Counted from the stretch's first letter, positions 23,289 to 35,835 are shown. The stretch is DNA of 64,000 bases from Pinus tabuliformis (GCA_031772625.1 CM062818.1:213893742-213957741); one strand, 5' to 3'. The notes: a model not told the origin generated them from the letters alone. A program made the numbers and translations.

Positions 23289-24290
23289 TCAATCCTGCTC
23301 TTCAAATTTGTCAATAACTTTATTGACCTTCAGCTCACCTACAGTTCTCTTAAACATTTCTGACTCATTAAATATAACATCCCTGCTTTTAATAATTTTA
23401 TGTTTGACTGGATCCCATAGACGATAACCAAATTCTTCATCCGCATATCCCAAAAAAATGCATTTCATAGATTTATCATCTAGCTTAGTTCTATTTTGTT
23501 TGGGAATATGCACAAATACTTCACATCCAAAGATTTTCAAGTGAGAATAATTCAACTTCTTAGCAGTCCAAACTTATTCAGGGATACTGCCATCCAAGGC
23601 TATAGTTGGAGATGTATTTATAATGTAGCAAGTGGTCATGACTGCTTTAGCCAAAAAATTCTTCTCCAAACCAAAATTGGACAACATACTTTGCAGCATT
23701 TCCATAATGGTGTGATTCATCCTTTCTGTGACACCATTATGTTGAGGAGTATCAGACACAATCTTCTCATGCTTTATGCCAAACATGTTACAATATTCCT
23801 TGAATGCATTTGACCAATATTCTCTTCCATTATCTTCTCTCAAGAACTTGAGCAATTTGTTAGTTTCTCTTTCAATAGAAACATGTAATTTTTTAAATAT
23901 TCCAAACACTTCACTTTTACTTTTCATAGGATAGGCCCAAACATTCCAGGATGCATCATCTATAATGCTACAAAATATGATGCTCCTCTTAATGACTTGA
24001 TGTTAACATGCCCAAACACATCTGAGTGTATCAATTCTAGCACATTTCTCTTTCTGTCATGGCTACCTCTAAGGACTGAAACCCTTATTTGTCTACCATA
24101 TATACAATGCTCACCAAGATCAAGATTGTAGGATTTCAAACCTACCAATAAATTTTTATCAACAAGGATTTTTAAACCCTTCTCACTCATATGATCCAAG
24201 TGCTTATGGCATAGATCTGCTGAATTTCCTTCTTTTGTTACAGTAGCAAAATCTGATTTTCCTATCATTTCCTTCAATATATATAATGTT
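23289..24290 (-). pseudogene. Copia 2 integrase
   Basis: Blocks from N to C on the minus strand: the GAG-pre-integrase His/Cys part (DLCHKHLDHMSEKGLKIL), HSDVFGHVNIKSLRGASYFV with the first catalytic Asp, LREDNGREYWSNAFKEYCNM with the second Asp, and QHNGVTERMNHTIMEMLQSM with the Glu. They are followed by the conserved tail HLKIFGCEVFVHIPKQNRTK and FLGYADEEFGYRLWDP. The DDE residues appear kept, but frameshifts fall near 23570 and 23940. Confidence 0.9.
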
Positions 24291-24559
24291 CATGTCTTGG
24301 GTCCTCTGGCCACGACCAATGTTCCTTTGCTAATTTTCCAACCTCCTTTTCCAAATCTTTTGGAATAGGCTTCATCATCCAGTCGTCCCATAGACATCAA
24401 ACTCATGTGCATTTCGGGTACACGCCTGACCTATTTCAACAATATATCTTGTCCATCCTTCATCTTGATCTGGACATCTCCCACTCCAACAATACTGCAA
24501 AAAATATTATTTCGCAAATGCACTCTACCATAATCACCAGGATTATATGCAACAAAACT

Positions 24560-25480
24560 CTATTTGCATGGGGTTACATGGTGAGATGCTCCAGAGTCAA
24601 GGATCCAATCAAAGCTACTGCTAGATGTATATAAAAATGCATCCTCTACTGAAATAGTAAACAACACATCACCATATGTGGCTACAATAGTAGTCTCACC
24701 TTCATTTGTGCTGCATGACTTGTCATTTGTACTGACCGACCTCTGATCCTTTTGTCCTTTCTTCCAGAATAGGCATTCTTTGTTCATGTGCCCAGGTTTG
24801 CCACAATGAAAGAAGATGATCTTCCCCTCCTTGATTTTGATTGGCCTCTCGATCTTGATCACCCTTGTTGGCCTCGATCAATTCTCCTACCATGATTAGC
24901 TAGATCTAGAGCTTCTCCTCCCTAGTTTTCCGCAATTGACTTGTGTCGCAGCTCCTCATTAATTAAACTACTGTTGACATCATCAAACTTCCGGGTCCCT
25001 ACAGTTGCTGAAGTGCTCATAGCTACAATTAAATTTTCCCAGCTGTCTGGCATATAATGCATTAACAAAATGGTTCTAATTAGTAATAGTATTAAATTCA
25101 TTCAAGTGCTGAGCAACTGAAGCACTCTCCTTCATCTTGAGATTATAAAACTTCTTCATCAAGAACACTTTGTTTGATGTCGTTTTCTTCTCATATAGAT
25201 CATGGAGCTTCTTCCATAATCCTTTTGTCATCTTTTCTCCAGACACACTGAAATACGCATTCTTTGCTAGATATTGGCGGATTGTTGCAATCGCCTTTCT
25301 ATCTAGTGTATTTTATTCTTCATCTGTCATCGATGAGGATTTCTTTGTTGTGCCCTCAATCGGCAAATATTGATCCTTCAAAATCAATATATCGTCCATT
25401 TGTGATTTCCATAGAGAAAAATTAGCCCCACTCAACTTCTCCATATCTGTAACTGCTGTCTCCATATTCAATAATATTAA
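24560..25480 (-). pseudogene. Copia 2 gag and protease start
   Basis: Gag begins METAVTDMEKLSGANFSLWK (Met near 25464) and continues LWKKLHDLYEKKTTSNKVFL in another frame. The zinc knuckle FFHCGKPGHMNKEC (24820-24780) is an intact CCHC. Protease starts FDWILDSGASHHVTP with an intact DSG. The layout is typical of Tork/Tnt1-like copia elements; the lineage is my guess. Confidence 0.85.
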
Positions 25481-26015
25481 TACCCAAAAAAATAAAAATA
25501 CTCCATTTAAAAGTAAAACTTTAATTATTACCCTTTTAAACTTTAATAATAACCCTTCTTTCAAAATATCATTTTCAAAATATCCAGATATAATTATATA
25601 TGTTTCCTAATAAACATTATATAAACCTTTATTATAAAGACGTAAACACTTCACACTCACATATAGGTGGATATGTTAATTTAAAAAAAACTTACGAACT
25701 CCACGCTTTAGACTCCAGCGACACGTTTCACCATACGTCCTTTTTATTTCTTGCAACATCTGTCTTTTAGTTCCAACATTCTTGGACTCTCTTCTTTTCA
25801 ACGATCTCCTGGATAGATCATTCACCTTGTATTCTCTGCCTAAGCTTGGTTAGTTCTGCATTTTTTATTTTTTTTTCTCTATAGCAATGGTGCTTCTGGC
25901 CGAGAAAAATCAGTTGTTATCGATCAATCCAACTCTCTGGTTAAAAAGGAAAAATCATAATTTAAAAAAACACAACCAAACATTTATCATTAACTTCACA
26001 TATTTAATTTCAGAA
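25481..26015. other. AT-rich stretch, nothing recognised
   Basis: This is where the 5' LTR of copia 2 should lie. No TG...CA block matching the 351-bp LTR and no PBS complement was found. Purine/pyrimidine A and T runs dominate. Confidence 0.4.
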
Positions 26016-27193
26016 TCCATCACCAAAATAAATACACAGACCAACATCGTATCTTCCACAAGTGAAAACATTAACTAAAATATTCATCAATACATGACAT
26101 CCTTACTGGCCTGAACTGAACTAATGTTTTAAACTCAAATTCAAGTACAAGTTTAAATCCTTCAAATGTATATACAGTACTTTTTCCTAAAAATATCGAG
26201 AGGCTATGCACTATGAATGGAACGTGCTTGTTAGCAAGGAGGAATGAATGACTAGTAGCTATCTGTGGGCCACGCAATTGACTCAATCATTTCTAATTTC
26301 TAATTAAGTATTTGTTTTCCTTGGAATTGGGGATGGAGGTTTGGGCATAAGTTTTTTTTAGTTAACTGGTTATTTATGGAAGAATACCTATTACATTTAT
26401 TGAATCTCAGTTAAAAAGGATAAGTATTTTTAGCTATTTTATTTTAATTAAAAAATTTAAATCAATTTTAAAGAAATTTTTGAAATCAATATAAACTTTT
26501 ATGTATATATATCATCGGGGTATTTTTTGGAGGTTAAATCTCTATTTTCTATTTATTTCTTTCACATAAATAAATTAAAATTACAGGAATTCAATTTTAA
26601 AATAGACATATTTATTGGTATAATTATTAATGATAAAATAATTAATATATAAGTTAAACTTATATACATTTAAAAAAACAAGATTGTTTATTATGGAGAT
26701 TCACACTTACTTTATCATGAAAATAATACCATGGTTTATCAATGACATATATCCAAAAAACCATAATTCACTTCATATGAGGCTTGCTTTTTTAATAAAT
26801 CAATTTAATGAAAAGAGTAAAAAAGATATAATTACTTTGAAGATTTGAATCACAACTTTTGATTTGTGAATACTACTAAAACTGTTTTAGAATATTCCTC
26901 AGATTAAATCTCTACATTCCACCTAATAATTATTGATAATTAAATTAAAGTTATATAAGTCCTATGCCAAAATAGACATGTCTTTTTGCATAGTTACGTC
27001 TATAGTGTGTTTATTTTGCAATAGGGCTTCTAGAATTTTAATGTAATTATAGAAATTCATCTCCACTTTATCATGAAGATTCTTAATATGAAAATAGGAT
27101 TTCTTACAGTACCAACCTAAATCTAAATTGGAAAAAAAATTAAATATTTTGCATGATCACATAGGTTAAATGTTATCTCTACTTATCTAAACT
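26016..27193. repeat. Duplicated segment, copy B, left part
   Basis: Collinear with copy A from about 14955 to 15880. Shared anchors include CACCAAAATAAATACACAGA, GCTATCTGTGGGCCACG-type sequence and TTTTTTTTAGT-AACTGGTTATTT. It is interrupted at 27193 by the copia 1 insertion; its continuation resumes at 49475 after the AAACT target repeat. Confidence 0.8.
27189..27193. repeat. Target-site duplication AAACT (left) of copia 1
   Basis: AAACT at 27189-27193 matches AAACT at 49475-49479, immediately outside the two 255-bp LTRs, 22.3 kb apart. Confidence 0.9.
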
Positions 27194-27448
27194 TATTAAA
27201 ATATGGGAACTTAAACTTATAATCTGAAACTAGCAACTCAAAGGTGAGCAAGCTGCACCTAGAGACTGCCCAAAGCAGAGAACACTTTGTTCAATTAATC
27301 ATAAAATCAGAAATATATAACTTACATCAATTTTAGAGAGATTAGAACTAACTCCTAGAAAATAGGAACTAATCATTGTCTAGGGACACTCGTACAACAA
27401 ATAAAGAAACTCTATCCAGTAATACAATATTCTCCATTATTTCCAACA
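27194..27448 (-). repeat. 3' LTR (255 bp) of copia 1
   Basis: Same length as the right LTR at 49220-49474 and collinear throughout (TTAAACTTATAATCT, GAGACTGCCCAAAG, CTCCTAGAAAATAGGAACTA). The inner end reads TGTTGGAAATAATGG on the minus strand, preceded by the purine tract AAGGTGGAG. By eye the two LTRs differ at roughly one in eight or nine positions. Confidence 0.92.
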
Positions 27449-27866
27449 CTCCACCTTAATGGAGAAAGGGTTCAATTATACTCCTAACATCTCCCTAAAC
27501 ATTTCCAATTTAATCCTCCCAAAGGGTTTGGTAAAATATCTGTTGCATTATCACAAGTATTACAATATTCAACAAGAATTTCATTAGATTGAATCTTCTC
27601 TCTAACAAAGTGAAACTAAGTATCAATATGCTTTGTGTTTTTGTGAAACACAGGATTTTTCTCCAGCTTAATGGAGCTTTGGTTGTTACATCTGATTATT
27701 GTTTCATGTTGTTGTTCTTCTTCAGCATCATGGAGAAGTCTCCTCAACCAAATAGCCTCACACGTTGTTGCACACATTGCCTGATACTTCGCTTTTGCAG
27801 AAGATAAGGAAACAATACTTTGTTTCTTGTTGCTCCAAGAAATTACTCCACAGCCAATGTAGAGAG
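27449..27866 (-). pseudogene. Copia 1 RNase H, C-terminal half
   Basis: On the minus strand it reads IGCGVISWSNKKQSIVSLSS, then AIWLRRLLHD, NTKHIDTQFHFVREKI and CNTCDNATDILPNPLG, the end of copia RNase H. The N-terminal half (FSDSD... DDRRS) is 17 kb away, at 44880-44960. The break is exactly at the Tat-type element's outer LTR edge. Confidence 0.9.
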
Positions 27867-30800
27867 TGTTAGGGTGGGTTAGTTTGTCAGTTTAAAAGTA
27901 CCTTGAGTCAATTATTTTATGTTTAGAAGAAGGTCAAAATCATAAAATTTTCTCACTCTTATGTTTTGACCTGTCATTTATCAAAGGAGTCATCTTCAGT
28001 TAGGTTATCACTTTGGTCATCAAGGTCGCTCATTGGGAAAGAGTTTCTAATGTTTGTCAAGTTTTATTGTTGAGTCCGGGTGTTAGGTGATGATAGGTGG
28101 GTAACATGGTCTCAGTGTCAGCTACTGAGGAAAGGATCTCAAGAAGACCCTGATTATTAATGTTTTGAGCTACAGCTTTACTAAATATTTTATAAATCCT
28201 TCCACCTATCTCCTTTTTCCCGCATTTCATTCCTTCCCCTTATTCCCTAATGTTACCTTAATCATATCGATTTACTTTATGCCTAAACCTTTATCATCGT
28301 TGTCACCTAAACCACATTTCCCTAGGCCTAAACCTATTCCCATTCCTAAACATCATTACCCACCATGATTCATTTATCGTCCTATCAACCCAGACACACA
28401 TTGATTATTAAATTTATCATAGCTAAATCCTCCACCACCTTACAACATTTGAACAACACTTTTCAAGCATGTGAAATTTCATAAGAAATGAGGATTTCAC
28501 GTTCATCTTGCTTACATCAGCACCATAATTTAAAATCATTATGAAGGCCGCCAATTTTCTGTGTGATTGCTCGCAGGTGGTATGTAGAGGATGAGATGAC
28601 TAGTTTATATTCAAAGCAAAGGTCGAAAGAGAGTTCAAAAGGCACAAAGAGGCTCAGGAGTGTTAAGAAGGTTAACAAGTTGCAGACAATTTGAGCATGG
28701 CGCGACATTCTTCCTGTACAATGAAATAAGTCATCACAAGCTAGTCTTCAATGTACAGATTGAAACAAAAGAATAGCAGAGGTAGGGAGACAACCATCCT
28801 TCCTGTGAATTCTTATTGATAATTCTCCTGGTCGCAGTGCTTAATATTTGTCTGTCATTGTTAGAAAACATGCGCTGTGCACACCATGCCCTGTTAAAAA
28901 CACAGTCTTACCTCCAAGAGTGTTATTTTACTGCTCAAATCCTAAATTTTAAATGATGATTGCTTCCTGAAGATTTAATTTTAGATACCTTTTAAATGTT
29001 TAAAGCCTCCTACTTGTATTCCATCGCATAATTTATGTTGTCACCACCTTATTGCTACAACTGCCTGAGTGGATTTTTGTTGTCATATGAGTCTGTTCTC
29101 ATTCCTTTGGGTCTACACACATAGTCATAACCCAAAAGTCAAAATCCATCAGCTAGGTGTAGAGATAGGATGGCTCCTACTACCAGCGAAAAAGGAGGTG
29201 ACCTCATTTGCACCGAACCTTGTACTATGAGTCTGCACAATTCATCCCTTTCCATTACAGTGGCTTTTGAGAACAAAGGGTGCATACCTTTCTGCCAGAA
29301 GATTCAGAAAGTAGGTCACAATGCCAAACTAGACAGTTTATTTGCTCTAAATCTTCAAGACACCAGAGTGAAGCTAGGTGACATGGAGATCATATTGATT
29401 GAAAATTTCATAGTTGATGCAACTAATCTCCCAACAACAGGGGAGAAATGGTTCAAGGGGTATGAGTTAGACATTTTGTCTTATAAGCAGTTTGTAAAAC
29501 CAAAGTATCTTGAAAAGTTTACCTCCACCTTCCCTAGAATTTATCTCCAAGAGCCGTATGTAGACCTTCTAAAGGTCATCCAAAGATATTTCACTTGTGA
29601 AGGTAGGTTCAGTAGAATATACCAGTATCATATCAGGTTTCTATGGAATTTCACCGAAAGAAATCCCATGAACCTCCCTTGCTTCTTGATTAAGAGTTTA
29701 GAAAGAATGGCCACCAAAGTACAAATTCAAAAGGATAACCACGCTTCAAGTCTGTTTCTTTCCTCTTTGATCACAATCATGGTTAAGCATGTTGCTTAAA
29801 GAAAGAAAATTCTTTGGTTTGATTTTTTGAAAGTATTGACCTCTTGCCACAAACTGGGTCACCTTTAATCAAGGCAGATAAAGAAGAATCCAAGTAGGAA
29901 CATCCAAAGAAGGAGAGCACTCATTCAATTATGAAAGTTAAATTACAAAGACGGAAGGTGCAGAGCCAAGCAAGAAATTTGCAGGCAAGCCGAGCAAGAA
30001 AACTAAGTTGCAAGGCATAGAAGATGACAAGGAAGAAAAAAGAACAGAGGAACATGAAACATAAGCTAAACAGGCCAGACTTAAGGTCAAAAATGAAGAA
30101 ACAATAAAAGATGAGTTTATGATGAAACCAAGAACAAGGTATAGAGTTAAGAAAACCCAAGAAGAGGTAGCCCCTCAAACAATTGTAGAAATATTTGAAG
30201 ATAAGCATACAGATGCACAGGTGGATGAAAAAGTGGATGAGGTCAAGGGACCAGAAATGGTACAATAATATTATGAGGAAGAGATAGCACCACTAGAAAC
30301 AGGTGCTTTACAGTACAAAGAAGAAGATCCTAAAATAATAAAATTGAGAGAGACACTGTTTAAAAATCAAATGAGGATAACTTTTCTGGAGAAGTAGAAC
30401 AAGGAAATAAAAAGGCCATTAAACCAGTAGAGGACAAGACAGAGTCACCCTCAACAAGTGCCAAAGGGAAGAAGGAACATGTTACCTTTGTTGAACAAGC
30501 TAGAAATGTTGTAGTGGGGTTTGAAGAGCTAGTAGTTAGGGTGTTTAAATCAAAGTCCAAATATGTGCAATAGTTGAAACAAACACGTAAAGCCCTTGGT
30601 ACACCCCCATTCAATTAATGGCAAGAGTATGAGAGGTTCCTGGAGGAGTTAAAAGAAAGGAAGACCAGGTAAATCAATTCAGGCAACAAATTCTGGAGTA
30701 TAAGAATTCTATTAAGCATATTTTAGAAATTTGTGACCATGAGTTCAAAGAGGCATCTAAAGCTCTTGACAGGAGTAAGGATTTTTTCAAGTGGTCAAAA

Positions 30801-32421
30801 CCAGCTAGGAGACAGTTCAGAAATTTGTATGTAAGAAATTTGGTCCTGAATGCACAACTGAGAACTGTGAGGCAAGATTTAGAGGAGGTACATAAATTGT
30901 TGAAGCGGTATGAGGGGGCTGCTGTAATACCTCCACTCATGAAAATGCCTAAGTTTTTTCCTAAATCCAAAACATCAACTTATTTATCGCCAGTTGTGAA
31001 GCAATAAGACCTCGTCACTCCATATCTTAAGTCCAAGACTCCTAGCATCAAGGTTTGTAGCAACAAATTATCAAGCAAGAGGAAAAGAAAATGATCAAGC
31101 TTTCCTTTTTATTCTCATGTTTTGTTTTAATTTTCTGATGTATAAATATGTTAAGGTTGATATGATCGACATAGTAGTGTGATGACATCGTTCAGAATAA
31201 ATGAAGAGCATTCAGGAAACAGTTGCAGCAATTTTGCTATGCAGGCACTACGCACTCGCTACGCAACCCATGGTATGACCATTCCACATACACAGTACAA
31301 TAGCCAATTGTAAGGTTGTGAAGGTGTTGGCGTCGAGCACATATGGTGTTCAGGTCACCAGCCCGGTTGTTTGCCACGTGTGAGTTTTAGAAGCATGAAG
31401 ATTTGGGGGCTATGCAAACTTTTCTACAAACACAAATGAAACTTTTAGACGCTTTGCTATTTCAATCCGTTTTATCAGTCCGAAGACCTTTTTGAAGATA
31501 ATTTGTATTTAATTAGGTTGTTTTTGCTTTCAAGAAGATAAAAGTATTCTCTATGCTTTATGTTTGGGTGAAAATAATGGAAAAACAATAGTTTACTATC
31601 TTTTCCCATTTTGAATCGATCCTTTGCAGGATCGAAGATGCAACAAACTTGAAATGATTTTCCTCCATTTTTTTACTATATACTTTGATAAATGAAGAAA
31701 AATAAGGTTGTTGTTGGTTTTCTCAATTGTTAGAGGAATTACTGCTATCATGTTTGTGGTTTGGTTTTAATGAACATGCTTGAATGTTGAAGAGATTCCA
31801 GTCAATTTATGGAGATTCTTATGGTATGAATGAGTTTGGAATAAGTTTTTCTCTCAGTTTATGTGTATTTCTCTTATCTATTTTATGCATACTATGTTTA
31901 AAGGTGTGGGGGATAATTATATTTGAATTCATCTCATATTCTCATGTATGACTGAAACCAAGTATATTTTAGTTGCAAATGAAGTATGCATGCCTTTTAA
32001 AAGTTTTGTATTTTCTTCTAGATGGTCATGAATCCAAGCTGCAGTAATAAAGTTGTTATTTCTGCTCTTTGATAAATGTCTTGATATTATACTATTTCTA
32101 TACTACAATTTCATTATTCATTCAAACAATGTGTTAATTAAGCCTCCATATATGAAGTTGGTTGGAGATACATCAACTTGTTACAATTGAAAGATCACTC
32201 ATAATGTCAATAAATTTTCATAGAAACCCTCTACCACTTCTTTATCAAAATCCAAATACTCCCAGAATTGGTCTATGTATGCTATAGAATGAATACCTTT
32301 ATTTTTCATTAGTTAAGTGAGCCTCCTCGAGCTAGAAAGGATAGTTTTCTAGCCCATAGTGGTTTGTGGTTACCTCTGTAGCCCTTTTCTCAACCTAAAG
32401 TGAGTTTACGGAGTGATAACA
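27867..32421 (+). repeat. 5' LTR (4555 bp) of the nested Tat-type gypsy element
   Basis: It starts TGTTAGGGTGGGTTAGTTTG and ends GGAGTGATAACA. It is collinear over its whole length with 40317-44876 (4560 bp). Divergence by eye is near one in ten in the first 220 bp, with many C/T and G/A differences. LTRs this long are rare and known mainly from Tat/Ogre-type elements. Each copy contains a long coding-like region. The part after it (31095-32421) is non-coding leader-like sequence with a GATCGATCCTTTGCAGGATCG-like inverted motif near 31615. Confidence 0.92.
29170..31094 (+). pseudogene. LTR-embedded coding region, 5' copy (unrecognised protein, ~600 codons)
   Basis: The first open part, 29170-29799, gives 209 codons starting MAPTTSEKGGDLICTEP and containing the motifs TGEKWFKGYELDIL and RYFTCEGRFSRIYQYHIRFL. 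Later parts are rich in Lys/Glu (VKKTQEEVAPQTIVEIFED), then a helical block (ERFLEELKERK, KEASKALDRSKDFFKWSKPA, LNAQLRTVRQDLEEVHKLL). The region ends SSKRKRK before TGA (31092), a nuclear-signal-like basic tail. Frameshifts and stops split it. The matching region at 41622-43548 shows it is a conserved part of the LTR. I cannot assign a function; the N-part vaguely resembles uncharacterised plant transposon proteins. Confidence 0.6.
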
Positions 32422-32424
32422 TAG

Positions 32425-32447
32425 TGGTGTTGTTTTCGGGGATCGAA
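32425..32447 (+). other. Primer binding site, tRNA-Asp type, C-to-T decayed
   Basis: TGGTGTTGTTTTCGGGGATC follows the 5' LTR end after three bases. It matches the Athila/Tat tRNA-Asp-type PBS (TGGCGCCGTTGCCGGGGATC) at 15 of the first 20 positions. Four of the five changes are C to T, as expected from cytosine-methylation decay. Confidence 0.75.
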
Positions 32448-32560
32448 AGTTTAAATTATCCTGAGAAGTTTCATGTCTAAAATGTGCATCAATGGCTGAA
32501 TTGTAAATATCCTTTTGATTTTTAGAAATTTTTGTTGCATGCATCCTTTTCTGAGAAGAT

Positions 32561-33960
32561 ATGGCTTCTAGAAGGTTCAACAGGCAGAACCCTAACCCAA
32601 ATCCTCCTGTATTGGTTTCTGGTCTTGAAAAACTCCTAAAGAAGGAGAGAGTGGTGCTGGAAATCCAAGCTAGCTACCATCTTATTAGGAAATCTGCTTC
32701 CTCACCCGAAACTTCTTCTGAAATATCATTGTTTAGGACGAGGTCTTGTTCTTGTATCCTTGAAATTATAGCAGATTCAGATAATTTTAGTTCTTGTGCA
32801 TCATCCTCAAGAAATGAGTTTAGTTATAATATCATCTAGTAGTTCAGTAAACTTAGAGGTCTAGTTGACAAAGTTCAGAAAGTTGTTGAAAACATAGTCC
32901 TATCTCAGAGAAATATCCATATACCATCTATTTCCATTGTTGGCTCTATTTTGACTCCAGTTCAAAAGCCTCCATCTTCAGTTTTGACTTTCATTCACCG
33001 AGTTCTTTTGTCTTGTACTGATGTTGTCACACTGCGTGTTTGTCACCAAACTACTCAAATAGTAGTTATGGCAGCAATGTATTCTCCTTTGGTGTTTCAT
33101 GCTCAACTTCATGATTTACCTCTAATTATGGGTAGAAGCTTTCACAGTATGATGGTGTGGGAGAAATCACTGCTAAGCAACATGTTGACAAGGTTAGCGA
33201 TTTTGTGGATATGGAGGAAGTAGACTATGATGATGTTAAAATCAAAATATTTGCTTAGAGTTTTTTCGGTGATGTCAAGAAATCGTTCAGGAGCTCTCAC
33301 TCGGGAGCCTTTGCAAATTATCAGGAGTTAGAAGATGCTTTCCTTGCAAGGTGGGGTGAAAATAAGAACCCTTTTCAGATCTTGGCTGTATAATAACTTG
33401 AAAAGACAGTTCGAAGAACCTAGTCAAGACTTTTATGCAAGGTTCAAAAAATTGTATAATTCAATTCCTGCAAAGATTAAGCCTCCTATTGGGTTGGCCT
33501 TACTACATTATCCGGATTCTTTTGGCCCTGAAATGGCTTATCATCTCAGATAAAGAAATCTGGCAACATTGGAGGACATGAAAAATAATGCAGTCAGTGT
33601 GGAGGCTAATCTATTAGCGAAAAGTCTAAGTTGAAATCTGAGAAAAGTATCATCACAAAGGAGGATCTTACCACTTCCTCAGATGCTAAATTTGATACAT
33701 TGGTTAAGACAATGGAGAAGATGACGGAGAAGATCTACCTGGATGACTGGACAACAATCTGAGAGACCCAGATTGGTAAACAAATCAGAAATCATAGTTT
33801 CCGAAGGCAGCCACAGTTGCCTAACAAACCTCGGGAGAAGAAATGTCCAGAAAAGTCATAGTGGTAGATAAGACCACAGTTCCAACAAAAATTTTCTCAA
33901 GATCAATATGAGGAAGATGAGGAAACTCCCGCAGATCATATTTTATTTTTTTGGTGATGG
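32561..33960 (+). pseudogene. Tat-type element gag
   Basis: The N-terminus is probably MASRRFNRQNPNPNPPVLVS (from 32561). The gag core at 33330-33600 reads FLARWGENKNPFQI in one frame and NNLKRQFEEPSQDFYARFKK, YNSIPAKIKPPIGLALLHYP and LATLEDMKNNAVSVEANLLA in others. This is the retrotransposon Gag domain with the 'YARFKK-YNSIP' pattern usual in Tat/Athila elements. Frameshifts occur near 32830, 33225, 33330 and 33555. Confidence 0.8.
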
Positions 33961-33999
33961 ATAGCAGGAGGTGTATTTGACCAAAGAGGATCAAGAATA

Positions 34000-34753
34000 T
34001 GAAAATCTTGAAAACTTTCAAGCAGAAGAGGAAGAACTATTGTTGTCCCAATCCAAAAATGATGCATTGATGATTGAATCAGAGGAATATAGAAATGGTT
34101 TTCAAAATTGTATAATGCAAGTGCAGCAACAGTATAATTTGAGAAATAGGATTGTGGGAGGTAATGAAAAAAAGAAGGATGCACCAATCAACAATGCAGC
34201 AAGTAAAGAAATACCTACCAATGGTGTCAAAAAAATTCTCCCCAGTGCAAGTGCTAAAAAGAAATATATTCCTAGCACAAGTGCTCCAACGAAGGAGCCT
34301 CCTGTCACTATTTTGTAGCAGAAAGACAACATACCCAAAGACAAACAAGTTGCAAAAAAGGAGGATGTTGTTCACAAGGAGACAGAAAAGGTAACAAGTC
34401 TATTTAATCTCGAAGCTGAAGTTGCTAAGTTGAAGATTTATATCCCTCTCGGTGAATTAGTAAGAAATGATCAATATAGATTTCATATTTTAAAGGAACT
34501 TAAAGTGGATAAAACCTCTGATATAATAAATATAGCAGAAGATCATCCAACAATCATCTTTGGGCCAAAAATTGAGGATAAAACGCAGGATGGTGATGTT
34601 CCTCCCTTTTATGTTAGTTTGAATGTTCATGAACAAATCCTACACAATGCTATGTTGGACTCTGGGGCATCACATATTTTGATGCCTAAGGTGATCATGG
34701 AGAGGTTTGGATTAGACATTACACTGTTGGAATTTCTAAGTTTAACTCGTTAG
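34000..34753 (+). pseudogene. Tat-type element protease, N-terminal half (split by insertion)
   Basis: After a low-complexity Lys/Glu linker, the frame at 34430-34724 reads KIYIPLGELVRNDQYR, VSLNVHEQILHNAMLDSGAS and HILMPKVIMERFGLDIT. DSGAS is an intact retropepsin active site. The normal sequence breaks off at 34724 and resumes at 35841 with the expected continuation (DLYSFDSSKVKCLGLIKDL). Confidence 0.85.
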
Positions 34754-35835
34754 AAATTCTTCCTGTACTATCTAGTTTATTTCTTCCTACTCGTTTAATT
34801 ACTTAACAAGTTATTTACCATGTAAATACTGAAAATAAACACAAGTACAATATTAACATCTACAGATCATCAACTAAAGGACAATGAGCACACAAGTGAC
34901 ACCGTTATTTTTGGACCAATGTCCCCGGAAAAACCCAATGCGGGAAAACCGGTGCAACTATTCAGAGGGTTTTATTATTATCCAGTTTTCAGAGTACAAC
35001 TAGGGTTCCAGAAATGGCTCACCCAACAGAGAATTCCCTCGGTAGTAGTACCCCTCCTCAAAGACAGAAATTATGGCTGATAAATCACTAGATGAACGAT
35101 CCCACAACAACAATTGCAGCTTCCACTGTTATGCGTCACTCTAATAGGGACTACGTCACCATATCTGGCTCACTAGCTCCCAGTTTGTCCCACGAAATAC
35201 TCCCAGCGCTGCCCCTTGACCCTGCGTCAGCTCTGCTAGCCTCTGTGTCAGCTTCTGGAGCTTCTGCGTCAACCCCTAGACTCTTTGTGTCTCACACGCT
35301 AACCTCTACTGGCTCTGCATAGCTCCTGGCTACCTTTGCGTAGCCTTTAGCTTCCTCTGCATCAACCTCTTTGGGCTCTGTGCTATCTCTCTCGTACCAA
35401 ATCTGCCTCTCTACTATGTATTCACTACCCCTCACTGTTGATCACTGATTTTATCTCTCTTAGCAAACCCCACTCTAGAGAATAGAATGACTGATAACTC
35501 TAGTGCATTCTCCAACTAACCCTCAAGCCTCCTCTTATACTTTTATCGTTGGTCCATCAACGATTGAGATTAAATCTCTAATCAGCTAAGATTAGATTTG
35601 GCTTGATCCATGACTTTTGGACCCTTCTAATCCAGTTTTATATTAATATCCATTAATATTTTATTTTTCCTAAGTTTAGACTTAGGAACTCCATTAAAAA
35701 TATTAATTATTTTAATATCTTCCAAACTGGTTAGAATCTGCCCAAACCATTTCTGGGTCTTGGAGATCTCATGTGGTTTAGCCTCTCTACCAATTTTCAT
35801 GGCTAGAATACATCTGATGCTACCCTAAATCAACA
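34725..35835. mobile_element. LTR-like insertion (1111 bp) splitting the Tat protease
   Basis: Termini are TGTTGG...CAACA. Imperfect 5-bp flanks TACAC (34720-34724) and TACAA (35836-35840) look like a worn target duplication. The interior is richer in C (35130-35480, with CTCTGCGTCA-type repeats) than the host element and has no pol blocks. A solo LTR or small non-autonomous element fits best; orientation is unknown. Confidence 0.7.

Larger units (their letters stand above)
21481..25480 (-). mobile_element. Ty1/copia element 2, minus strand, pol disrupted, 5' LTR missing
   Basis: Gag (about 25480-24600), protease, integrase, RT and RNase H follow one another on the minus strand in copia order (PR-INT-RT-RH). 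They are split by several frameshifts and stops, but long open blocks remain, so it is younger or less decayed than the chromovirus at 471. The right end lacks a recognisable PBS or LTR; AT-rich unrelated sequence follows the Gag start. Confidence 0.88.

Noticed and set aside
34079-34375. Minus-strand hydrophobic frames
   Set aside because: They are shadows of the Lys/Glu-rich linker of the Tat polyprotein read backwards.
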